A stretch of 64,000 bases of DNA, taken from positions 42,907,558-42,971,557 of the forward strand of contig CM070554.1 in assembly GCA_036346405.1 (NCBI GenBank). Direction: 5' to 3'. Below are positions 51,783-63,770 of the stretch, piece after piece. The stretch is from Phyllostachys edulis (Eukaryota; Streptophyta; Magnoliopsida; Poales; Poaceae). Under the pieces are notes generated by a model. The model was not told the DNA's origin. It made no database searches and worked only from the letters and a program-made list of their open reading frames with translations. A program made the position numbers and the translations under genes. Position 1 is the first letter of the stretch. Every line of letters begins with the position of its first letter.

Positions 51783-54300
51783 TGACATCCCAAAGTTTTG
51801 TTACTAAAATTAATTAAAAATATTAAACATATTATTTTATTGGATTTTTTGATATTTTAAAAGGGTTTTCTTGGTTTTTCTTGAATTTTAAAGTTAAAAA
51901 AGAAAATCTAATTAATTTCCTTGAATTTTCTGGATTTAATTTTTTTTTCCTAATTTCTAGAAATTAAAAATTATTTCTGTGCAAAAATAAAAGCGAACCT
52001 TAAGTTGGAAATAATTTTATTAAGTTCAAAATAATTCAAGGAATTTCTATGATTTTTTCTAAAATTTTTAACTCTAGTTGTTATTTTCTAAAAGCCCTTT
52101 TGATTTATTGCTATGTCTAAAAATAAAAAATGAATTGAAATCCTCCAAAACTCCATTGGGCCGAAATCCATCTTCCCAGGCCCGTTCCTTTCTTTCCGGC
52201 CCATTTCCCACGCCCAGCCTAACTCTCCCCCTCTCTCACCGCCAAGCGGGGCCCACTTGCCAGCCCCGTCCTTCTCTCTCCCTCTCACTTCCACTCGGGC
52301 CCTACCTGCCAGCCTCCCCTCTCTTTCTCTTTCCCCTCGCTGGGCCCACCTATCACCCTTTCTTCCTCCCTACTTTCTTCTTCCTCCAACCGCCTGTGCC
52401 AACCGCCATTGCCGCCCCGCTTGAGCTCCTAAACCCCGTGATTTTCTCCCACTTTTCTCACGAAAACATGTGCAATAATTCCCCTACATCCTGCCACCCC
52501 TATTCCGGCTCGTTTCCCCCTTTTTTGCATGCGGTGTCGCTGGATTGCGCAACGGCCGCCGTGATTCTCGTCGCCCGATCTCCTCCCCCACTCCTTCCTT
52601 GCCCTATAAAAGGGAGCACCGTGCACCTCTCCTCTCCCTCATCTATTCCCGAAAATCTTAGCTCTCCTCCCCTCTTCTCCTCGCCGCATTTCATCTTCTT
52701 CGCCGCCAACATCCGAGCGTTTCCCCCACCGTTCCTGACACTATCTGTGGAGCTCCATCGCCATCTTCCTCACCGTCGGCATCACACCGTCTCCTTCTAC
52801 CTCGTGCTCACATTGCCATCGCTAGAGCATCGCCAGAGCGACCTCGCCGCCGCGAGCCGAATCACACTGCTACGTCCGTCCTTGCTATCGGTCGTCCTTG
52901 CGTGCTTAGACACCGCAAAGATAAGCATCGCACTCCCCGGTCAATTGCCTGTGGTAGATTTGCTGGCTCTACTACTTCTTCTTTGTCTTCCATTATGTTC
53001 GTTATCGTTGGCTTGTAAGCCATTCCTGTAATAAACTTTGATGATTATTAATAAAATTGTGCGAGATATGGATGTTGATGAGGATTGCCCAAGTTCAATT
53101 ACATACATACCTACACATCGAGATTCTAAACGCTATCACAATGTTAAAGCTAAACTTAATATTCATGATTATACTTTGTTGGAAAGTATACGACTACGGC
53201 TTTGCATGTGTGAGTGTAGGTATTATGAACGCCCTAGAAATATTACAGGCTAGAGGGACGAAAGGGAGGCCAACCCAAGAGAGAGGAAGAGGAGAGTACA
53301 AACAAGGAGGAAGCAAGCCTATTCGGCAACAAGAGCAAGCTCAAGGCTCTATGTGGCCAGCAAAGCCAAGGAGAGGGGAGGCCCATGCGACCAAGCCAAG
53401 AAGGGAGGGAGGCCCATGCGGTCACCTAAGCCCACCTCCACCTCTCCCATGTCCAAATTGAGTCCCACACCAAGCCCATGCAACCATAAATCAAGAATCC
53501 AAGCCCAACTCCTCTAATTGGGCCGAAAGAACTTAAAATGCTGAATTAAGCATTCTAACCCGATTGAAGAGTTATCATGAATTTAAATCATGAATTTAAT
53601 TGATGAGTTTGCATGCCAAGTGACTTGAGCGGTCCTAAATGGTGCATGTATCTATTTTATAACTATTTTTCACGTTTTAAAACAATTTAGTTTCAAATTG
53701 AGCTCAGAAACCAATTTGGCCATTTGGATCAAATAGAGTTAGTTTAGGCTTAGCCTATGCAACCGGGGGGGGGGGGTTCCCCATACTGTAGCACCACAAA
53801 AAAAAATCATGAAATTTCAGTTTGCTTTGAAGCATTGTTCTAGGGTTTATGCTAGCTGATTGCTGCCTCATTGGAATTGTGCTTTTCTTTATTGATTTTC
53901 TTACTTGTTCTTGATTGGATTGCAGGGTGATCATCTCCACTTGGTCGTGGTCAAGTGGATTTTATCACAGCGTGTGGTTCAGCGAGTTCGTTCGTCGTAG
54001 GTCGTTGCATTAGTATCGATTGGCCTCGTCAATTCGTTGGATTTCACGGTGTATCCCAGATTCTAAGTCGTGAAGATCAGACACCCCGTATCAGATGTTA
54101 CTATATTTGTTTATTGTCTACACTAGCTACTGTTCCAGTGACTAGTGTAGAATATGAGCATATTACTCTCGGGTTCGACAATAATCATGCAGTGTTTTGA
54201 ACAGTGCGTATCCGTGCAGTGGAGGTGCAGCATGCCTCTCGTGCGTGTGGGCCGCGGAAGGGGGAATCCGAGTGGTGGGGGCATGACAGGGGGGCATGTG
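51783..54300 (+). repeat. Solo or truncated gypsy-type LTR, right edge uncertain
   Basis: It starts TGACATCCCAAAGTTTT, the same kind of start as the gypsy LTR at 1-18760 read on its own strand (TGTAACATCCCAA). It shows the same layout: AT-rich first part, GC-rich part with a TATA box, then long downstream sequence. No gag or pol lies to its right. I could not find the right terminus or target duplication, so 54300 is a guess. The 317-codon frame at 52078-53031 is LTR translation, not a gene. Confidence 0.55.
52604..52612 (+). promoter_or_regulatory. TATA box of the LTR
   Basis: CTATAAAAG between GC-rich blocks, ~820 bp into the LTR, on the plus strand. Confidence 0.6.
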
Positions 54301-56285
54301 TCGCCTGTCGGTACGTCTGCGGTTCTATTTTTGCCAATTCGTTCGTAAAAAGACTATTTTTCCTATTTTATCATGAAATAGTATTATTTTAGCCCAAAAC
54401 TTGCCCCGTGGTGACTCATTTGGTGAGGCAGGAGATGTTGTTGTCGGAAATCTTGGACAAAATATCTAGAGTCCACGTGACTGCTCAAGATCTGGAGGTA
54501 GCCTACTTGCTAGCCTAATAATTTGCGTGTCATGGTCAGCTAAATTCCTTTCAAATCAGTTGAAAAGTCTGCTACTAATTAGACCGCGTTTTGGGGGTCG
54601 TTTTCGCATTGAATTTGGCCAAGGAAGTGTCCAAGTTTGCGAGTTGCAGAGACTGATCACAAATGTGTTGGTGTCGTTGTTGTTCACGGAATGGTATGGT
54701 GCCTCTTAATTTGCGTGGTTTCCTCCCCCCATTGCGTTTTTTCCACCTTCCTGCCCGCTTTGCTGACGCAGCATAAACACTTCTGTTTTGTATTGGGACT
54801 ATTGAGAAACCATGGATTAATCTATAAATAGGACATCCCTTGTATATAGAAAGATATTGATCAATTAACAAAAAGGTTTCTCCATATTATGTCTCTATCT
54901 ATTGTCAGCATTGTTCAACACGTTATCAACATTAAATTGTGTGTCCTAAGTCCGAATCAATGTCACTGCGACAATCAAGTGGCAGAAACAAAGCTGCAAT
55001 GGTAAAATGCAATTCAGTGGTAGATTTTTTTCCCGTCGTGTATTTCTTTCTTGCGTTAATGCGTCGTACTTATTCAATCAGTGCGAACTTTTGCTTAGTA
55101 TAAACAACCATTTCTTCTACTTCTTCTTCTTCTTCTTTTAGGCGGAAGCAATGACCATTTCTGATATAAATAACCTTGTGTTGAGCATCGTCACTCACTC
55201 CAAGAGCATCCCTTCATTTTTTAGAAATTAAACTTGGCTAATTTTTTTTCGTTCAAATGCATTGCACCAAGAAAAAGACGATTCTTTGTTTTTTGTTTTT
55301 TTAAAAAATGGTGATTCTTTGCTCTCCATTTTGCTTTCCTCAGCTCATCTGATATTTGCTACCACCAACATCTCTGTCTTACCCAATCCTGAGAGCTCAC
55401 TGCTAGAAGTCTAGAACAGGCATACACACTATTGAAGCACTCCTTTTCCTTGTACTGATATGCACTGCCCATACTCATATTTCAATATATTTAGCAAAAT
55501 AGTAATACAGTGCAACCTTCCATGCAAACCTAATTAACCCCCAAAGCCCCCTCTGTCTTCCCATGTATCATAAGTTGGAGTGTCCAAAAAAATCCTTCAA
55601 AAAAAGGTTGGTTTTCAATCTCAGTCTGGTGAATGGAGCTTGGACTAGCACTTCCATCTTCTTGTCAAAGGAAAAGGAATAGTCCAGAACCTTCTAGTGT
55701 ACTTCATGATGTTTTTTTTCTTCAGATCTAGGTGAAGCAATCAAAATTCAGAAAAGACCATAAAGGGGGCACAACAAATTATGGATAACAACTGTGTTCA
55801 CCGCAAAGGTACAAACCGCATTTTGCCCTGACAGCAGAGTGATTATCATACAACCATCACAATTTCACTTGAGGGAAACAAAAAGGGTTGGATTTACAGG
55901 TACATATACACCCATACATGACTTTTGGATCACCTGCCCTATCTACCTCCTCATATGTGCACAGATTTATTTTCAGCCACAAAAAAACCCGAAAATCGGG
56001 CACATATAAAACACCTTTAAATGGCCATCCCAGTATGACACTAACCCAAAATCCTGAACCTGAAACACGAATGCATCACATCCCTGAACAAATGCTTCCA
56101 TGGATCATCTCTTCTCACGAGTAATACGAGCAATTAATTTTGAAGCATCAAAAAAAGGATGTCTTGAGCTTTGAAGCCAGTATCAGAGAATCGTTCCTAC
56201 TCCTGAATCACTGAAACTTTGTTCCATATGGTACACTGCCGTGGCGCATGGCGCTGCAAGATTCGTGCTTTGGCGTGGAGCAGCT
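54301..56285. other. Intergenic sequence with possible copia LTR end
   Basis: TCTATAAATAGGACATCCC near 54820 and TTCAACACGTTATCAACA near 54912-54930 look like the TATA and end of a degraded copia LTR, at low confidence. A (CTT)n run is at 55120-55137. No gene found; 55700-56200 probably includes the 3' UTR of the LURP-one-related gene. Confidence 0.4.
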
Positions 56286-57027
56286 TTAAGCTGCGTGCAT
56301 CAGGTCGAGGAGTATGACGACGGCCATGGCGAGCGCCGGCTCGAAGCCCGGCTCCACCACCAGACGGAACACGTCCGGGCCGACGGCGGCCTCCTTCTGG
56401 CACACCGCCGCCACACGCCGCCGCTGCTCGCCGCCCGAAGGCGAGGAGGAGGCGAACACATCGAGGCTGCGGCCGGCGTATGAGCCCTCCACGTCGTACC
56501 GGCACCCGTCGGCGGACGCTCGCGCCGGCGACAGGTGCGCGAGGGAATTGGTCGGGAGCAGGCTCACATGCCTCCGCGCCGTGAACCGCTTCGGCGCCGG
56601 TGCGGACGGCGATGCAGCGTCGCCGTCGTAGATGAGCCACTCGTCCACCAAGCTCAGCTTCTGCGGATGGAATCAATCAACAACACTTCTTGCCAAGAAG
56701 AAACAACGGAACCAACCAAGAACCCTCCCAAGAAACAGAGCAAATCAAGAACAGCAATAATACCTTGCGGCGGATGGTGAGGAGGGCGCGGCCGTCGGCG
56801 TCCATGAGGACGACCTCGCGGGGCGAGCCGCTGGCGTAGGTCTCCACGCGGAATACGAGGTTGCCCTTGCCGTCGAACACTGTGAACCCCTTCCCGTTGA
56901 ACAGCAGCGACCGCCGCCACACCGTCAGCGCCACCGCCTCCCCCTTCTCCTCCGCCACTGCCACCGCCGGAGCAGCCTCCGGCGCCGAGGCGGCGGCTGC
57001 TGCAACGTTCGGGTGCACCTTTCTCAT
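56286..57027 (-). CDS. LURP-one-related (DUF567, Tubby-C-like) protein, two exons
   Basis: Exon 1 is 57027-56764 (88 codons) and exon 2 is 56660-56286, joined across a 103 bp GT...AG intron (donor CGCAAG|GTATTA, acceptor CATCCGCAG). Total 212 residues, the usual LOR size. The start ATG opens MRKVHPNV, followed by an Ala/Glu-rich linker. The DUF567 barrel follows: LTVWRRSLLFNGKGFTVFD, GNLVFRVETYA, VVLMDADGRALLTIRRKKLS. In exon 2 are WLIYDGD, the YDVEGSYAGR segment and a C-terminal FRLVVEPGF...AMAVVILLDL helix. The fold resembles Tubby C-terminal domains and phospholipid scramblases. LURP1 in Arabidopsis contributes to defence against oomycetes, but most LOR proteins are uncharacterised. The reading frame is intact. 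Confidence 0.92.
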
Positions 57028-57156
57028 GGATGGAGGCTTGGATGCGCGTGTGTATCCGTGTGCTGGGAGCAGAGGAGGTCAAGCAGGAGGCGAAACTAGC
57101 AGAGAGGAGTGGCGTGAGGCGAGCGACGATGAAGGGTTAGAATAGTGTGGTGCCGT

Positions 57157-57166
57157 GTATTTATAG
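57157..57166 (-). promoter_or_regulatory. TATA box of the LURP-one-related gene
   Basis: The minus strand reads GCTATAAATA, about 130 bases upstream of the ATG, in a GC-rich setting. It is a good TATA match at the expected distance. Confidence 0.75.
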
Positions 57167-57169
57167 CTC

Positions 57170-57650
57170 GGGAAGGCACGTGGACGGAAATGCCCCTGGG
57201 AGGTAAACCCATTTCGCGGCCGAGAGAGCGCCACGTCGGACGCGGTAACCCCAATTAGCGGTGATTAACTAAGGAGGGAAGCGTTAAACTACGATTAGTT
57301 CGCTCGATCGCCGGGTCCTCCTAGCTTGGGCGGCTGGGTGGAGCCAACACATGGTTGGAGCAAGAGGCTGACAATTAAACCCATCCTAATTAACGTACCC
57401 GGCGACATCTTTATCTCGCTAATCGGATGCCATTAGATTTAATCCCCAGGATCAGTTAGGAAATGAATTGCCGTCGCCGTCGACTCGCGTGATGGGAAGC
57501 TCCGGTCACCGTTTTGGCTGGTCATCTAGTTGTTGTTTAGTGACCTTGCTTAATCAATGATTAACTATAGTTGGGTGTACAAGCTAGCTAGGACGATTAA
57601 TTAATGAGTCAAGCAGGGTTGCTATTGCTTTGTTTTTGTTTGGTTCTTTA
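57170..57650 (-). promoter_or_regulatory. Upstream region of the LURP-one-related gene
   Basis: Non-coding. I see no repeat. Individual regulatory sites cannot be assigned with confidence. Confidence 0.4.
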
Positions 57651-59258
57651 TTGCTCCAAGCTAGAGGGACACGGGGCATTAACCTAAGGGCTTAAAGAAG
57701 AAGAGAAGTGCAAACACTATTCACAGAGGGGAGACACCAGCACCAACAACACCCACAAAGTGGGGAACACAAACACTCGGGAAGGAGCCCTACACCTAGA
57801 ACACCAACCAAAGCAACACCTGCTCTAGCCAGGCAAGAACCTAGCGGGCAACACCAAAACCCAAAACCTCACTTGTAGCTCCCAAGCAAAGAGTAGAATT
57901 GGTTTACACCGGAGCAAAGCACAAAGCTGAAGAAACCCGTCCCTTGTGAAGGCTTGAAGTGCAACCGTTCTTACTAGAGTGCACTCCACGGCAGCAGCCC
58001 CACCATGGCTCACTAGCGCGAACCCACCCAAAAACAATTGACTACGCCAACACAAACAATGCACAACAAATGGCAACACCAGCGCTACGATCCATAACAA
58101 GCACGAGGAACTGCAGCAAGCACGACACTCTGAAAGCAACCGGGCAGCCGAGAATGAAAGATGTGGGTGAGGAAGTAGCCCTTCCGCTCTCACCACGATG
58201 AAGACTTAGGAATACACATAGGAGAAGCAGACAACCTGGACCGACGGTGAGCGGCTCGTGCACAAGCCAAACCCCGCCGAGCACCACCATGCATCGCCGA
58301 CGTTGCACATCATGAGTCATCGTCACCGTCTGTCGTGCATCGCAGTGACGCATAAGCTTCGACTCTATCACGACCCGCCTTGCTGGTGAGCAGAAACGCG
58401 CCACACGACACGCTAACCGTGCTAGGCCTGAACTTGCCTCTGACCATCGAAGATATCACCACCTACACGCCCTGATGCCCGCCGCACACTAGTGACATGA
58501 CAGCTCTGACTTCGTTACGACAGGCATCGCCGAAGTGTGCAAAGTAATACCTGTTGCGAGGCGTCACCCCAACCAAGCCGACGACGACACCCAAGCCCGC
58601 GCTGGGCCTGAGCTCGCCCACGACCGCCGATGTTGTAGCCAGCTAACGCGACGACGCGGTAGCTCCACATCGCCAAAGCGTCCAGAGCGACGCCTGTTGC
58701 CCTGCCCCAGCCGAGCCAACAATGTTGCCCAAACTTGTGTCGGCCTATCCTGCCACCCTACACTACAACTACCGGGCTGACTAGATCTAGAACGGGGAGG
58801 GCAAATCTGGCAAAGAAGAACAAATGGCCCGACCGGAGGAGGCCTCCTGATGACGAAGACCAAGTGGCGCTCATGCTCCTCCACCTGCAGCTTGGGCGAA
58901 ATGCCATGGACGGGACACGTTGTGCCACCTGCGCAACGGGAGGGGCCACACTGAAGATCTCCTGACAAAACCTCTCACCCGAACCATGAGAACACGAGCA
59001 TGGACGTGCTCACGGAGATCGAGCACCTCTTCACCATTCTGCTCGCATGATGCCCTGCTCGCGCCGTCATCAGTGCCAACGCATCGCTCGCCATTAGCGC
59101 ATGCCGTACTGCAGCTGACCAGGGGTCCAGATCCGACTGGGAGCGACCGACAACAACGAGCCCTGACAGCAACGAGCGACAGAGGCTTGCCCTCCTCTGC
59201 TGGCGCACCGAGGGCGGCCTTACCTCCGGCATTGGCGAGGGGCAACGGAGGCGGGGAT
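57651..59258. other. GC-rich unclassified sequence
   Basis: No intact gene. Two stretches, near 58420-58450 (AGGCCTGAACTTGCC) and 58600-58625 (GGGCCTGAGCTCGCC), with their flanks resemble each other at about 170 bp spacing, suggesting a degenerate tandem repeat. It may belong to an old retroelement. Frames on both strands carry no recognisable domain. Confidence 0.35.
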
Positions 59259-59263
59259 CCCAC

Positions 59264-59806
59264 TGTTGGAACCAAGCTATCACACACACACACACACAAC
59301 TTTCACCTAGACGCACACACGCAAACTGCACGAAGAACACAAAACGCAGGGGAGAGAATGGGAGTTTTGCCGCTGCTAACAACTTAGCATTTTCTGTTTT
59401 CAGTATCCTCCTTTATATCTCTTTGTTACATGCTACGTGCAATGGTGCTGATAACAAACTAACAGCAAGACAACTACACGCTGCTAACAAGCTAACAACT
59501 ACCAACCAATATTCACGTTATATGCAAATATGCTACCGGCGGCCTTGCCGTGAACATGAACAGCACATGACTAGATAAACTTGGAGCACTACGTAACACA
59601 TCTATGTGCACAGCTCCCCAACGCGACTCTAATAAGAAATGGACTTGTGCGGCAAGCGGACACAGCTTCATCTTGCGTCGCACGTAGACAGACTCAGCGA
59701 CCATATTGGACTCAGCTTCAACTTGGCTCACGCGCTCATGACTGGAGATGGTGACACAACTCAAATACGTCTCGGACTTGACTCTGTTATAAGATTAATT
59801 CTAACA
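59264..59806 (-). repeat. 3' LTR of the gag-only copia element
   Basis: TGTTGGAACC to ATTCTAACA, with a (CA)n run at 59281-59299. Confidence 0.9.
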
Positions 59807-60089
59807 ATCACCCCCCTTAATATTGTAACATCGACTAGCTCTAGTTTATGACACATTTCTAACTTGTTGAGGCAGTCGGTCTCAACTACGACTTACCCAA
59901 CTGATACTCGACACATGACAGTGAACACATCTTCTCAATGTCCCGGACTCAACTCCATGGACTCGACTCAGGATGGTGAACGCACCTCCTCAACGTCCTG
60001 GACTCAACTCAACATCAAAGCAACGCCGGATGGTCTTCAGCATCAGCCACAATTAAATGCGCCTATACTTTCTCCTTCCTGTGATTACG

Positions 60090-60893
60090 GCATTCAGAAG
60101 CGAAGTGCCCGTAGTCCTAACAATTGTAGCATCGAACCTTCGCCTTGTCGAACTTGTGATTCTTCATGCCAAAGTTGTTGGCACCCTCTTTATTGGACCT
60201 AGATTCCCACTCGGCATGAGTGAGTAGTAGATGCTCACCTTCCTCATCACGCCGCCGTTCCTTTGTGTGTTCCTCGTACGCCTTCAGTCGTCCAACCACC
60301 TCCACAACCGTCATCGTCTTCATATTAGCAAATTGCTCAATGGTGGAGACGATCAGCAAGAATTTGTCAGGGACGACACGAAGAAACTTCTTCACGACGG
60401 TGCGCTCCTCCATCTTGTCTCCGAGGACACGAATCTCGTTGACGATGGTGGTCAGCTTTATGGCGAAGTCCTTGATGGACTTCGTCTCCTTCATGCACAT
60501 CACATCGAACTCACTCATGAGGGTCTATGCTCGTGCCTCCTTGACACGGCCAGCGCCGACGTGCATCTCCTTCAGGGTGTCCTAAGCCTCCTTGGCCATC
60601 TCATGTTCGGCCAAGACCATCATCATGGCCTCGGGCACGGCTTGAAATATGGCGGCGAGAGCCATCTGGTCCTTGCGCTCATCGACTAGCTCTTTGCCTT
60701 CCACCGCCGCCCACACCCCTTGTGCGTGCATGAACACCTTCATCTTCACCGCCCAAGAGCCATAGTTGGTGTCAGTGAGCATTGGGTATTGGAGGGTTAC
60801 CAAACCCTCCTTCGCCGATGCCTTAGATGCCGCTGTGTCCGAGGTGTCGTCACTGCCCACGGACTTTTGTGAGGACGGCATTTGCTTCGACAT
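60090..60893 (-). pseudogene. Copia gag of the gag-only element, three TAG stops
   Basis: A single minus-strand frame runs from the ATG at 60893 through 60090 without frame changes, about 265 codons. N-terminal: LVTLQYPMLTDTNYGSWAVK (DUF4219-like). Middle: UBN2-like KDFAIKLTTIVNEIRVLGDK and VVKKFLRVVPDKF. C-terminal: CCHC zinc knuckle at 60090-60131 (C-x2-C, then H-x4-C with DYGHFASEC). TAG stops lie at 60582-60584, 60525-60527 and, inside the knuckle right after its second Cys, at 60117-60119. Otherwise the frame is well preserved. Confidence 0.88.
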
Positions 60894-60922
60894 GCTGCGC
60901 TACACCTCGCTCTGATACCACT

Positions 60923-62315
60923 TGTTGGAACCAAGCTAGCACACACACACACACCTTTCACCTGGACGCACACATGCGAACTGCACGAAGAACACAAAAC
61001 GCAGGAGAGAGAATGGGAGTTTTACCGCTGCTAACAACTCAGTGTTTTCTGTTTTCAGTATCCTCCTTTATATCTCTTTGTTATATGCTACTTGCAATGG
61101 TGCTGATAACAAACTAACAACAAGACAACTACACACTACTAACAAACTAACAACTACCAACTAATATTCGCGTTACATGCAGACATGCTACCGGCTGGCC
61201 TTGCCGTGAACATGAACAACACATGACTAGATAAACTTGGAGCACTACGTAACACATCTATGTGTACAGCTCCCCAACACGACTCAAATAAGAAATGGAC
61301 TTGTGCGGCAAGCAATGTTCACCTAGGCGCTAGGCGGAAGACGGGCGGAGATTAGCCGCCTAGCGCCTAGCCCACCTAGGCGCCCCCCAGGCACCGCGTA
61401 GGCGTCGGAACAGAGAAGCAGCCGGGAGTTCGAAACGACGAGAAGAACAAGCAGATGGGCAGTCGGGAGTTGACGAGAAAAAAATGAGAAGGAAAACGAC
61501 GAGAGAAAAATGAAATACTTAACTGGCTAGCTAGCCCAACCCGGCCCATTAGCCCAACACTTTGCTCTCTCCAGGTTCCAGCCTCTAGGTCTCGTCGCTC
61601 TCCCATCCCGTCGCCGCCTCCCTGTCTGCTAGTTTTGCTTCCACCTCTCTCTCTCTCTCTCCCTTCTCTCTGCTCTCCCATGCCGCCGCCGCCTCCCTCT
61701 CTGCTTCCACCTCTCTCTCTCTCTCTGCTCTCCCATCCCACCGCCGCCTCCTCATCTCCTTGACTCCTTCTCTCCCCTCCCCCATCCCCTTGACCTGGGA
61801 GACAACGGGACGAGGCGCGGCGACGAGGAGGATTCAAGGCGCGATGGCGACAGGGAGCCCGGCCCGGAGGCGGCGCTCGAAGGGGACCCGGGGAGGAGGC
61901 GGCGCACGAAGGCGACCCGGGGAGGAGGCGGCGCCACGAGTGAGTCCTCTTCAGTCTTCACTCACCTCTTCTTGTTCTCCCCGTGCGCCCAGCTCCGCCC
62001 GACCCCGCCCAGCGCCGCCGCGCCTTGCCCGCCTTGGCTCGCCTGGGTCCGCCTTTGACCAGCGTTGATGACCTAGGCGGGCGAGCGCCTAGGGGCCGAT
62101 TGAGGTGAGTCGCGGCGGTTGCCTGCGCCCGGCTCCTAGGCGGCGGCGGCCGCCTGGGATCATCAAGGCAAGCGGATCGACCGTCTTCGTCGCCGTAGAA
62201 AGACTCAATCCATATTGGACTCGGCTTCAACTTGGCTCACGCGCGTATGACTGAAGATGGTGACACAACTCAAATACGTCTCGGACTTGACTCTGTTACA
62301 AGATTAATTCTAACA
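60923..62315 (-). repeat. 5' LTR of the gag-only copia element, interrupted
   Basis: Begins TGTTGGAACC and ends ATTCTAACA like the other LTR; interrupted by the element at 61316-62164. Confidence 0.9.
61316..62164. mobile_element. GC-rich hAT-like element inserted in the copia LTR
   Basis: Alignment of the two LTRs shows ~850 bp extra here. Flanking 8-mers are GCGGCAAG (61308-61315) and AAGGCAAG (62165-62172), an imperfect duplication. Ends are CAATGTTCACCTAGGCG and, inverted, GATGATCCCAGGCGG. The interior is rich in GCGCCTAGGCG motifs and CT-rich runs, like the element at 42100-42776. Confidence 0.7.
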
Positions 62316-62320
62316 CCCAC

Positions 62321-63343
62321 TCCATGGGAAAACAAATCAGGTAACGAGAGACAGAAGATAAGAGGAGGAGAGGAAGGGGGAGCTTCACCGACGGCGACGG
62401 TAAGTGGGACGGGGAGGAGTGAGGGGCTCTTGGCACTCGGAGTGGTCGTCTCCGGTGTCGCCCGCGGGACGACACGGGAGGCTGCTCAAACTTTCCCACC
62501 CACAGGGTTGTCTTCAGCCTGAGCTAGCGTAAGTGAGTCCACTTCTCAGTTTATCCAATGTAAAAGAGGACAATTTGATACTTGCAATGGTGATATATAT
62601 GCAGCAGCCCGTGTCATTCTTAGGATGAGAAATCTATTGCTGTACTCTCTAAAAAGGTCTGCAAATGCTCCTTCATGCGTATATATTTTGTTTTTTTTTA
62701 ATGAAGGATAATTAGCAGAGTGGATTGCATTTTTTTAGTTTGGAAGGCCTACCCTTTTAGGGTATATGCTGATCTTTTTGTCAGTGTGCCAAAAAAAGGT
62801 TGCTTTGCTTGTTCTTATTTTGATCTATCCTGTCCCGGACATGCTGTTTTTCTATGAAGGATCTTATCTACTGCGCACGAAACAAACACCTAGCAGACAA
62901 GGGATAAAGAAGACGACGTGCGCAATAATGCAGCTACGTATGACACTCGGAAGTTTTGGAACGAAGGGACGGATAGAGCTAGCAGAGGATGGGCGATATG
63001 GCGATATGGCAGCCTCCCATAGGGAACTGAAGCAACAGATTCCAACTTTCTGGGAAGAGCCAAGGGTGCAAAGACACGCGTAAGACATGGGCAAGAATTA
63101 GCAAGCAGCAAATCAGATAGCAGCGCTTGTCATGCAGAGATTCTTCCCTCTCACCACTCCTTTCCGTCTTGGAGAAAAAAAATGTGAAGAGATTTGTCCA
63201 ACAGGAAAAGGCATGGAGTTACTGGTGGGGCTAGCCGGCTAGGAATCTGTATGAACTTGGGTGAACCTGCGATATCTATATTTAACTGTTTATTAAGTCG
63301 AGGTGAGAAATAGTGGCGGATACCTATGGCACAAACACAAGCT
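62321..63343. other. Intergenic sequence
   Basis: No gene or clear repeat seen. Confidence 0.5.
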
Positions 63344-63690
63344 TTTTGTCGAATTTTTAGCTAAAATGGCACTGGTGACGTTCTGAATAACAAAAGTAGC
63401 CCCTATTTCCACGTCAAATGCAAAACAAACAACATTTTGTCCGTGCCCCAGAGGACCGGATCGAGCCGCCGTGCGAGCGACACGTCGGCGAGTCCAGCCC
63501 CTAGGGGCACGGACAGGGCGAGTCCTGTACATGCCTCTAGGGGCCGAACTCGCCGACGTGTCGCCTGCACGACGGCTCTAGTTCTCTAGGACATGAACAA
63601 GGTGCTATTGTTGCATTTGATGCGAAAAAGAGGCTACTTTTGCTATTCAGAATGTCAACATTGCCATTTTAGCAAAACCTCGCATTTTGT
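63344..63690. mobile_element. Hairpin MITE with ~100 bp inverted arms
   Basis: The left arm (63359 on: GCTAAAATGGCACTGGTGAC) and right arm (ending GCCATTTTAGC near 63673) are reverse complements with mismatches. A further central inverted pair GACACGTCGGCGAGT / ACTCGCCGACGTGTC is at about 63478-63494 and 63547-63562. Nearly the whole element can fold on itself. Confidence 0.75.
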
Positions 63691-63770
63691 CGAGTCCATT
63701 TTGGTGATGTGGTTGAGCAGTTACCAAGAGTGGCTCCACTGTAGGAGTAAAATTATGCGAAGCAGTCTTA

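Larger units (their letters stand above)
59264..62315 (-). mobile_element. Gag-only Ty1-copia-type element (TR-GAG-like)
   Basis: LTRs 59264-59806 (543 bp) and 60923-62315 (1393 bp including an ~850 bp insertion). The target duplication CCCAC is at 59259-59263 and 62316-62320. The interior (59807-60922, 1.1 kb) has a Met-type primer site (minus strand TGGTATCAGAGCG at about 60909-60921), gag, and a polypurine tract AAGGGGGGTGAT at 59807-59818. No protease, integrase or reverse transcriptase is present. It would depend on another copia element for movement. The type fits the TR-GAG concept known from plants. Confidence 0.9.

Noticed and set aside
52078..53031. 317-codon plus-strand frame
   Set aside because: It lies inside an LTR, spans the TATA box and has no recognisable domain.
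51783..53765. Solo LTR ending at 53761 using ACCG as duplication
   Set aside because: Only four bases match, and LTR-like sequence appears to continue beyond that point.
57825..58196. 123-codon Cys/Leu-rich minus-strand frame
   Set aside because: No signal peptide, domain or splice context; frames on the opposite strand are equally open.
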